Origin: Mediterranea sp. (in: CFB group bacteria) | GTDB lineage: Bacteria > Bacteroidota > Bacteroidia > Bacteroidales > Bacteroidaceae | DNA: 51,016 nt | Assembly (NCBI GenBank): GCA_031262385.1 | Contig: JAISHU010000036.1 | Location: 1 to 51,016 of the forward strand | Direction of reading: 5' to 3' | Part shown: one piece after another, positions 44,310 to 51,016 of the stretch | How the letters are laid out: the number at the start of each line of letters is the position of its first letter | Numbering within the stretch: position 1 is the stretch's first letter | Notes under the pieces: generated by a model | The model's input: the letters and a program-made list of their open reading frames with translations, nothing else | Told to the model about the DNA's origin: nothing | Database searches by the model: none | Made by a program: the position numbers and the translations under genes

Positions 44310-46718
44310 ATGCGTAAACTTAAATTTTTAATATTCTTTGCTTTCGCAATGACTGCGACAGAAGTTGTGTTGGGACAACAAATGTCCGACGAACAAGTCG
44401 TCCAATATGTTAAAGAGGCATCTCAAAGTGGGAAATCTCAAAATGTTATTACTACCGAATTGTTGCGCCGCGGCATTACTAAAGAACAGGTGCAGCGCAT
44501 CCAACAAAAGTATCAAGCACAACAGCTTCAGCAAGCCAGCGGAGCAACGGGCAATCAATCGTCCCGACTGGACCGGCAACAAATTCACCCAACGGCCGAT
44601 GAACTTTCCACAGCAGCCCAAGACAGTTTGCGCCTCATTCAAGAGAAAAAGTCGCGTATCTTCGGACACGACCTCTTCCGCAATTCCAACTTGACCTTTG
44701 TGCCCAGCGGGAACATTTCCGCACCCGCCAATTACCGGCTGGGACCGGGCGACGAAGTGGTGATTCAGATATGGGGTGCTTCGGAAAGTACGCTGCGCGA
44801 AGTAATTACCCCCGAAGGAAACATCTCAGTGAGCGGACTGGGTCCCGTACAACTAAGCGGTATGACACTGACGGAAGCCAATGCCTACCTGCAACGCGAG
44901 TTTTCTAAAATCTATTCGGGGATAGGCGGCGAGAATCCCAACTCACAAATCAAACTTACCGTAGGCGACATCCGTACCATACAAGTAGACATCATGGGAG
45001 AGGTAAACATACCCGGCACCTATACTCTTTCCTCGTTTGCCACCTTGTTCAATGCACTCTATCGTGCCGACGGCATTAACGATATTGGTACCCTGCGTGG
45101 CATCCAAGTAGTACGCGAAGGAAAAGTACTGGCTACGGTGGATGTTTACGAATATATCCTGCAAGGCAAAACATCGGACGACATTCGACTGCAAGACGGC
45201 GACGTCATCATCGTCAATCCTTACAAACAAATGGTAGCGATAGAGGGCGAAGTAAAACGCCCCATGCTATTCGAACTAATTCCCGGCGAAACCTTAAACA
45301 ATCTGCTGAATTATTCCGGCGGATTTACAGCCAAGGCTTATAAAGATGCGCTCACCATTAGCCGCACCACAGGTAGGGAATACCGCATACAGTCTGTTGA
45401 ACAACCGCAATTCGCATCGTTTATCCTGCAAGACGGCGATATGGTGATGATTGGAAGCATATTGGATCGTTACGAAAACCGCCTCGAAGTAAAAGGTTCC
45501 GTTTATCGCCCCGGTGTCTATCAGTTGGATGTTCGCACAAACACTGTGCTGCAATTGATAAAAGCTGCCGAAGGAGTGACCGGCGACGCTTTCTTGGATC
45601 GCGTGTTGCTGGACCGTGAAAACGATGACCTCACACACTCAATGATAAGCATGAATCTGGCGGAGATGCTCGATGGCACCAAACCCGACATACCGCTGCG
45701 ACGCAACGACGTGCTCTATATTCCCAGTCGGTTTGACCTCGAAGAACAAAAAACCGTAGGAATACACGGACAAGTGGCTACGCCGGGTACCTATATCTAC
45801 TCGTCGGACATGACCATAGGCGATTTGGTGGTGCAAGCCGGCGGTTTGCTCGAAGACGCTTCGATAGCTAACGTTGAAATAACCCGTCGACTGCGCAATC
45901 CCGACAGCAAAATCTACGAAGAAGGCATGGGCGAGCATTTTGTAGTAAACCTCGACGCAAACTCCCTGACCGACGACCACACCCTTAAACTGCAACCCTT
46001 TGACGAAGTGTATATCCGTAAAAGTCCCGCTTTCCGTAAACCTAAAAACGTGCGTGTGGAAGGCGAAGTATTGTTTGACGGTGATTATGCACTCACTTCT
46101 AACGCCGAACGCCTCTCCGAGTTGGTGCACAAAGCCGGCGGCTTGACACCCTATGCGTATATAAGAGGTGCCCGCCTGATACGCCGCATGACCGACGACG
46201 AAAAACTTCGTCAACAAGACATCCTCCGTGTGGCGAAAATGTCGTCGCGCACAGACAGCATTGTGACATCTACACTCGAAACCGGACAAACTTATACCGT
46301 CGGCATTAATTTGGACAAGGCACTTGCCAATCCCAATGGCGATGACGACATGATACTCAATGAAGGGGATGTACTCATCATTCCGCAAATGATTAGTACG
46401 GTGAAAATCAACGGGTCCGTACTCTTCCCCAACACCGTAGCCTATAAACACGGCGAGAAACTGGATTACTACATCAACTTAGCCGGAGGATATACCGACC
46501 GCGCCAAGAAGAGTCGTGCTTATGTGGTTTATCTTAACGGTACAGTGTCGCGCATCAAAGGTCGCGACAAAAACAAGATAGAACCCGGATGCGAAATCGT
46601 CATCCCCACCAAACCCGAAAAGCGACCGATGGGCGTAGGTGAGATTCTCAGCATCGGAACAACTTCGGCATCGCTGGCTACCATGATAGCGACACTGGTA
46701 AATCTCTTCACAAAATAA
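44310..46718 (+). CDS. Outer-membrane polysaccharide export protein with SLBB domains (Wza-like)
   Basis: 802 residues from ATG 44310 (MRKLKFLIFFAFAMTATEVVLG, a signal peptide). A Gln-rich N-terminal helical region (residues 20-110) precedes a Poly_export domain (YRLGPGDEVVIQIWGASE near 150). Several SLBB domains follow (IMGEVNIPGTYTLSS, IEGEVKRPMLFELIPGE, VKGSVYRPGVYQLD, IHGQVATPGTYIYSS, VEGEVLFDGDYAL, INGSVLFPNTVAYK). This is a gate or channel for exporting a surface polysaccharide. Other capsule glycosyltransferases are not adjacent. Directly followed by the Wzz-like gene, 3 bp apart. Confidence 0.9.
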   Translation: MRKLKFLIFFAFAMTATEVVLGQQMSDEQVVQYVKEASQSGKSQNVITTELLRRGITKEQVQRIQQKYQAQQLQQASGATGNQSSRLDRQQIHPTADELSTAAQDSLRLIQEKKSRIFGHDLFRNSNLTFVPSGNISAPANYRLGPGDEVVIQIWGASESTLREVITPEGNISVSGLGPVQLSGMTLTEANAYLQREFSKIYSGIGGENPNSQIKLTVGDIRTIQVDIMGEVNIPGTYTLSSFATLFNALYRADGINDIGTLRGIQVVREGKVLATVDVYEYILQGKTSDDIRLQDGDVIIVNPYKQMVAIEGEVKRPMLFELIPGETLNNLLNYSGGFTAKAYKDALTISRTTGREYRIQSVEQPQFASFILQDGDMVMIGSILDRYENRLEVKGSVYRPGVYQLDVRTNTVLQLIKAAEGVTGDAFLDRVLLDRENDDLTHSMISMNLAEMLDGTKPDIPLRRNDVLYIPSRFDLEEQKTVGIHGQVATPGTYIYSSDMTIGDLVVQAGGLLEDASIANVEITRRLRNPDSKIYEEGMGEHFVVNLDANSLTDDHTLKLQPFDEVYIRKSPAFRKPKNVRVEGEVLFDGDYALTSNAERLSELVHKAGGLTPYAYIRGARLIRRMTDDEKLRQQDILRVAKMSSRTDSIVTSTLETGQTYTVGINLDKALANPNGDDDMILNEGDVLIIPQMISTVKINGSVLFPNTVAYKHGEKLDYYINLAGGYTDRAKKSRAYVVYLNGTVSRIKGRDKNKIEPGCEIVIPTKPEKRPMGVGEILSIGTTSASLATMIATLVNLFTK

Positions 46719-46721
46719 CAA

Positions 46722-47834
46722 ATGGCTATGAACGAGACAAAGACATCCCCCACACCGCAGAAAGCCCCTGCCGTACAAGAGATAGACCTGCTGGAACTGG
46801 CGCGCAAGATTTGGGCGGCACGTAAGCTGATACTGAAAAATTGCGGATATGCCGCCGTGATAGGATTGGTGATAGCCTTTAGCATTCCGCGCAGCTACAC
46901 CACCAGTGTAATGCTGGCTCCCGAAAGCAAAAACCGCATGAGCGGCGTAAGCGGACTGGCGGCAATGGTAGGAGTAAATATCAACCAAGACGCAGGTGAA
47001 GATGCATTGTCGCCTGAACTTTATCCCGACATTGTAGCATCGACTCCGTTTCTGCTGGAACTCTTCGATGTGCGGGTACACGACCGACGCGGTCGCATCG
47101 ACACCAACCTTTATACCTATTTGGACGAATATCAGCGGGCACCGTGGTGGAGCGTGGTGATAAGTGCTCCGTTCCGACTACTGAGGTGGGTTGTCAACCT
47201 CTTCTCCGACGATAAGGAAGACCAAGAGGCTTCCAAAAAAGCCGATCCCTTCTGGCTGACCAAAGACCAAGCCGCCGTGGCAAAGTCGTTGGCAGAATCC
47301 ATTGGGGTGGGTGTCGACAAGAAAACCGGCATCATCACGTTGCAGGTTACCATGCAAGACCCACTTATCTCGGCAATGCTTACCGACACCGTATTGTCGA
47401 AATTGCAAACTTACATCACCGATTATCGCACCCGCAAAGCGCGACACGACCTCGCTTTTGCCGAACAACTCTATAACGAAGCCAAAAGCAACTACACACA
47501 GGCGCAAGCCAATTATGCCGCCTTTGCCGACGCCAACCGCAACATAGCCCTGTTAAGTTATCGCGCCGAACAAGACCGCTTGCAGAATGAAGTCAACTTG
47601 ACCTACGGCGTGTATAGTCAGGTAGCTCAACAAGTGCAAATGGCTAAAGCCAAGGTACAAGAGATAACACCGGTATATGCCGTGGTAGAACCGGCTTCCG
47701 TACCTCTTTACCCCAGTAAGCCCCGCAAGGCATTGATTCTGGTAGGATTTGTTTTCATGGCAGGCGTAGGTACCGTAGGTTGGGTGCTGTTCTTGCGCGA
47801 TTTGACGGGTAAACGAAAAAAGAAGAAAGACTGA
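46722..47834 (+). CDS. Wzz-family chain-length determinant (polysaccharide co-polymerase)
   Basis: 370 residues starting 3 bp after the SLBB gene stop; an ATG 6 bp further on is also possible. Two membrane helices frame a large periplasmic part: about 36-55 (LILKNCGYAAVIGLVIAF) and 338-358 (LILVGFVFMAGVGTVGWVLF). The periplasmic region has a Wzz-like fold with long helices (residues 225-300, RKARHDLAFAEQLYNEAKSN) and the PxxP segment PLYPSKPRKA before the last helix. It controls polymer length and works with the SLBB exporter. A cytosolic tyrosine-kinase domain is absent; the protein ends with a basic tail. Confidence 0.9.
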   Translation: MAMNETKTSPTPQKAPAVQEIDLLELARKIWAARKLILKNCGYAAVIGLVIAFSIPRSYTTSVMLAPESKNRMSGVSGLAAMVGVNINQDAGEDALSPELYPDIVASTPFLLELFDVRVHDRRGRIDTNLYTYLDEYQRAPWWSVVISAPFRLLRWVVNLFSDDKEDQEASKKADPFWLTKDQAAVAKSLAESIGVGVDKKTGIITLQVTMQDPLISAMLTDTVLSKLQTYITDYRTRKARHDLAFAEQLYNEAKSNYTQAQANYAAFADANRNIALLSYRAEQDRLQNEVNLTYGVYSQVAQQVQMAKAKVQEITPVYAVVEPASVPLYPSKPRKALILVGFVFMAGVGTVGWVLFLRDLTGKRKKKKD

Positions 47835-47847
47835 AACGAAAAAAAAT

Positions 47848-47977
47848 AGTCCATGCAGTTCATTCTAAAAGAATGAGAGGGTAGCCCCAGCCGGTAGATA
47901 ATCGTATCTACTCTCTGCAACTCGCGGCGGAGCGCCGTTCACGATTTGCGACTCTCATTCTCTGCATGGACTTTTTT
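47848..47977 (+). ncRNA. Strongly structured RNA-like element
   Basis: AGTCCATGCAG (47848-47858) pairs with CTGCATGGACT (47962-47972), and AGAATGAGAG (47870-47879) with CTCTCATTCT (47952-47961), forming a long closing stem. Inside are two perfect hairpins: GTAGATA/TATCTAC (47894-47911) and CGGCG/CGCCG (47925-47937). A T-run follows on the plus strand (47972-47977) and an A-run precedes (47839-47846), so the unit could end transcripts on both strands. In addition CATTCT (47861-47866) can pair with AGAATG, an alternative to the long stem. No clear promoter lies immediately upstream. A terminator, sRNA or switch-like leader are all possible; no known family is assigned. Confidence 0.5.
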
Positions 47978-48037
47978 ATGCCTTGCAAAAAACTTTAAAA
48001 TACGTCCTCGGGTTGAAACCTTTAAGGTTATTTTCTT

Positions 48038-48045
48038 TACATTTG
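48038..48045 (+). promoter_or_regulatory. Promoter (-7 element) for the DUF2723 gene
   Basis: TACATTTG matches TAnnTTTG, 50 bp before the ATG at 48095. It lies after the structured element, so this gene does not depend on reading through it. Confidence 0.7.
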
Positions 48046-48094
48046 CCGAAATTTATTCTAAGAAACTGAGTTAGAACCCTCAAAACGAACCCGA

Positions 48095-51016
48095 ATGAAA
48101 CAATATCGCATTGTTAATAACCTTACAGGATGGATTATTTTTCTGATTGCAGCAACCGTTTACTGCCTCACCATTGAACCCACTGCCAGTTTTTGGGATT
48201 GCCCCGAGTTTACAACCACTGCTTATAAACTGGAAGTAGGACACCCGCCCGGCGCGCCTTTCTTTATGCTGGTGGGTAATCTCTTCTCACAATTTGCATC
48301 GGACACCACTACGGTAGCCAAAATGCTGAACTACATGAGTGCCCTGATGAGTGGTGCCTGCATCCTCTTTTTGTTTTGGACCATTACACACTTGGTACGC
48401 AAGTTGGTGGTTAAAGACGAAGAGAACATCACCACCGCCCAACTGATTACCGTCATGGGAAGTGGCGTGGTAGGCGCACTGATTTACACCTTTAGCGATA
48501 CATTCTGGTTTAGCGCGGTAGAAAGCGAAGTTTACGCTTTCTCGTCGCTCTTTACGGCAGTGGTATTCTGGCTCATTCTGAAATGGGAAGATGTCGCCGA
48601 CCAACCGCACAGCGACCGCTGGCTCATCCTCATAGCTTACCTCACCGGACTCAGTATCGGCGTACACTTGCTCAACTTGCTCTGTCTGCCGGCTATCGTG
48701 CTGGTCTATTACTACAAGAAGGTACCCAATGCCAATGCCAAAGGTTCGTTACTGGCTCTGCTCGGCTCGGGCATCTTAGTGGGAATCGTTCTCTACGGCA
48801 TCGTACCGGGCATTGTAAAAGTAGGCGGATGGTTTGAACTACTTACCGTCAACACATTGGGCATGCCGTTCAACAGCGGCGTGCTGGTGTATGTCGTTAT
48901 CTTGACGGCAGCCCTGATTTGGGGCATCTATGAAAGCTACACCGAACGCCACCGCGGACGCATGGCATGGTCGTTTGTGCTGACCATTGCTCTGTTGGGA
49001 ATACCTTTCTACGGACACGGCGTAAGTTCTATTATTATAGGTGCGATTGTTATCGCCGCTTTGCTCTATTACCTCAACCCCAAGGTGCAATTGCGCTTGA
49101 AAGAGAGCATACGCGTATCGGCACGCACCCTCAACACCACATTGCTCTGCACGCTGCTGATTGTGGCAGGCTACTCGTCGTACGCACTCATCATGATACG
49201 TTCGGCGGCAAACACCCCCATGGACCAAAACTCCCCCGAAGACATCTTCACTCTGGGCGAATACTTGGGACGCGAACAATACGGCACCCGCCCCTTATTC
49301 TACGGAAATGCATACTCGTCGGAAGTAGCTCTCGACGTGGTGGACAACTATTGCAATCCCCGTACGGCAAACGAAACCACCAAATATATCCGTAAGGAGA
49401 AGGCCTCACCCGACGAGAAAGACAGCTACGTGAGCATACCCGGTCGCTCGGAATATGTGTACGCCCAAAACATGCTCTTTCCCCGCATGCACGACCGGTC
49501 TTCTGCCGACAGCTATAAATCGTGGGTAAACATCAAAGGATACGATGTGCCCTTCGACAAATGCGGCACGACCATCATGGTAAACATGCCCACACAGTGG
49601 GAAAACATCAAGTTCTTCTTTGTGTATCAACTCAACTGGATGTACTGGCGCTACTTTATGTGGAACTTCGCCGGACGACAGAACGACCTGCAAGGCAACG
49701 GCGACATCGAGAAAGGTAACTGGATTACCGGCATTCCGTTTGTCGACACCATGCTGGTGGGCGACCAGACACTGTTGCCCAAAGAGCTGAAAGAGAACAA
49801 AGGACATAATGTATTCTACTGCCTACCCTTACTGCTGGGCATCATCGGTCTGCTGTGGCAAGCCTACCACGGCGAACGGGGCATCCGACAGTTCTGGGTG
49901 GTGTTCTTCCTCTTCTTTATGACAGGCATTGCCATTGTGCTCTACCTCAATCAGGCTCCCAATCAACCACGCGAACGCGACTATGCCTATGCCGGTTCGT
50001 TCTATGCCTTTGCCATTTGGACCGGTATGGGAGTAGCGGGCATTATCCGCCTGTTGCAGCAATACGTCAAACTCAAAGAACTACCTGCCGCCGTCATTGC
50101 CACCGTAGCATGCCTGTTTGTACCCATACAAATGGTTAGCCAAACGTGGGACGATCACGACCGCAGCAACCGCTACGTGTGCCGCGACTTCGGACAAAAC
50201 TACTTGATGTCGCTACCCGAAACCAACAACCCAATCATCTACACCAACGGCGACAACGATACCTTCCCCCTGTGGTACAACCAAGAGGTTGAAGGATTCC
50301 GCACCGACGCACGTACTTGCAACCTCAGCTACCTGCAAACCGACTGGTACATCGACCAGATGAAACGTCCGTCGTACGACTCGCCGTCGCTGCCTATCAC
50401 GTGGGACCGCATGGAATATGTAGGCGACAACAACAACGTAGTGTATGTGAGGCCGGAAGTGAAAAAACAGATTGACCAAATATACGCCGATGCCGAAAAA
50501 CAGGCACTGAACGGCAATACCGAAACACGCACCAGCATCCACAAAGAGTTTGGTGAGAATCCCTACGAACTGAAAAACATCCTGAAGTACTGGGTACGCA
50601 GCGGCAACAAAAGTTTGCAAATGATTCCTACCGACAGCATCGTCATCAAAGTTGATAAAGAAGCGGTGCGCCGCAGCGGTATGATGATACCGGGCGATTC
50701 CATTCCCGACTACATGCACGTCTCGCTAAAAGGCAAACGTGTGCTCTACAAAAACGAGCTGATGATGCTCGAACTGCTCGCCGAAACCAACTGGGAGCGT
50801 CCACTCTATATGGCTGTCAGCGTGGGTAGCGAGAACTACTTGGGATTGGAGAAACACTTTGTACAGGAGGGACTTGCCTATCGCATCACTCCGTTCGATA
50901 CCGACAAAACCGATGTGAAGTTAGACAGCGAAACGATGTACGACAACCTGATGAACAAGTTTAAGTTCGGCGGCATCGACAAACCGGGCATCTATCTGGA
51001 CGAAAATAGTCAGCGG
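48095..51016 (+). CDS. DUF2723 family membrane protein (TMEM260/O-mannosyltransferase-like), truncated by window end
   Basis: The frame from ATG 48095 is open to the last base (974 codons seen). N-terminal part: GWIIFLIAATVYCLTIEPTASFWDCPEFTTTAYKLEVGHPPGAP, typical of DUF2723, and then about ten membrane helices in the first 650 residues, including repeated long hydrophobic runs around 48480-49240. The visible C-terminal half is soluble (NQPRERDYAYAGSFYAFA, NGDNDTFPLWYNQEVEGFR). The family includes human TMEM260, an O-mannosyltransferase, so transfer of a sugar from a lipid donor is a plausible role. No function is proven in Bacteroidetes. The C-terminus, often with TPR-like repeats, is not in the window. 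Confidence 0.85.
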   Translation, partial: MKQYRIVNNLTGWIIFLIAATVYCLTIEPTASFWDCPEFTTTAYKLEVGHPPGAPFFMLVGNLFSQFASDTTTVAKMLNYMSALMSGACILFLFWTITHLVRKLVVKDEENITTAQLITVMGSGVVGALIYTFSDTFWFSAVESEVYAFSSLFTAVVFWLILKWEDVADQPHSDRWLILIAYLTGLSIGVHLLNLLCLPAIVLVYYYKKVPNANAKGSLLALLGSGILVGIVLYGIVPGIVKVGGWFELLTVNTLGMPFNSGVLVYVVILTAALIWGIYESYTERHRGRMAWSFVLTIALLGIPFYGHGVSSIIIGAIVIAALLYYLNPKVQLRLKESIRVSARTLNTTLLCTLLIVAGYSSYALIMIRSAANTPMDQNSPEDIFTLGEYLGREQYGTRPLFYGNAYSSEVALDVVDNYCNPRTANETTKYIRKEKASPDEKDSYVSIPGRSEYVYAQNMLFPRMHDRSSADSYKSWVNIKGYDVPFDKCGTTIMVNMPTQWENIKFFFVYQLNWMYWRYFMWNFAGRQNDLQGNGDIEKGNWITGIPFVDTMLVGDQTLLPKELKENKGHNVFYCLPLLLGIIGLLWQAYHGERGIRQFWVVFFLFFMTGIAIVLYLNQAPNQPRERDYAYAGSFYAFAIWTGMGVAGIIRLLQQYVKLKELPAAVIATVACLFVPIQMVSQTWDDHDRSNRYVCRDFGQNYLMSLPETNNPIIYTNGDNDTFPLWYNQEVEGFRTDARTCNLSYLQTDWYIDQMKRPSYDSPSLPITWDRMEYVGDNNNVVYVRPEVKKQIDQIYADAEKQALNGNTETRTSIHKEFGENPYELKNILKYWVRSGNKSLQMIPTDSIVIKVDKEAVRRSGMMIPGDSIPDYMHVSLKGKRVLYKNELMMLELLAETNWERPLYMAVSVGSENYLGLEKHFVQEGLAYRITPFDTDKTDVKLDSETMYDNLMNKFKFGGIDKPGIYLDENSQR

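Noticed and set aside
1-51016. tRNA or rRNA genes
   Set aside because: No cloverleaf with CCA-adjacent acceptor stem or rRNA-like stretch was noticed on either strand; a tRNAscan-SE run would settle this.

Overview
The window looks like a chromosomal segment of a Bacteroidales bacterium, probably a gut or oral member of the Bacteroidaceae or a close relative. Reasons: many start sites are preceded by the Bacteroidota -7 promoter element TAnnTTTG rather than a -10 box. There is a Mfa/FimA-type fimbrial operon with lipoprotein subunits, an ECF sigma factor of the Bacteroides kind, a standalone methionine synthase activation domain, DUF6242, DUF4861 and DUF2723 proteins, and a BamA with a Tyr-rich loop. 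By eye the base composition is near 50% G+C, except for one clearly AT-rich island at about 24.2-25.85 kb. The species is not determined.

Layout. 1-941: no gene; a 57-bp-arm palindrome, a 24-nt tandem array and a 21-22-nt periodic array. 942-8708 (minus): a fimbrial operon (OmpA/DUF3575 anchor, major fimbrillin, FimB/Mfa2 anchor, a 1190-aa tip-type lipoprotein) ending in an ECF sigma factor gene. 9154-12021 (minus): kduI, kduD and a DUF4861 lipoprotein for uronate catabolism. 12220-12583: a decayed cysK. 12668-14054: a BadF-type kinase homologue and queH, convergent and overlapping. 14346-17786 (minus): bifunctional putA with a structured leader holding a possible 30-codon ORF. 18397-21289 (plus): glycosyltransferase, dihydroorotase and MetH activation domain, tightly coupled. 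21644-24189: tyrS and a GNAT gene, divergent. 24237-25794: the AT-rich two-gene module. 25850-34933 (plus): parE, coaD, a DUF6242 lipoprotein, uppS, bamA, two ompH/skp genes and murI, an envelope-biogenesis run. 34934-35927: no protein gene; a possible small RNA and repeats. 35928-38998 (minus): proC, an XRE/cupin regulator and an acyl-CoA synthetase. 39117-42149: Sua5-like gene and a GH3 glycosidase. 42244-47834: epimerase, PAP2 phosphatase, SLBB export protein and Wzz-like protein. 47848-47977: a strongly structured RNA-like element. 48095-end: a DUF2723 membrane protein, cut by the window edge.

How the genes work together. The fimbrial genes should build one surface fibre: lipoprotein precursors are exported, an Mfa2-type protein anchors the fibre and the large lipoprotein probably sits in it as an accessory or tip subunit. 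Their sigma factor may feed back on the operon. The bamA/ompH/uppS/murI block supplies the cell envelope, and the SLBB/Wzz pair exports a surface polysaccharide.

Most unusual items: (1) the AT-rich gene pair, a degenerate phospholipase-D-like protein translationally coupled to a multi-pass membrane protein, which has the shape of an undescribed defence or stress module; (2) four intergenic arrays with a 21-22-nt period, in two sequence families, each family present at two distant loci; (3) three candidate small RNAs and a two-sided structured element at 47.85-47.98 kb. All of these are inferred from sequence reading alone.
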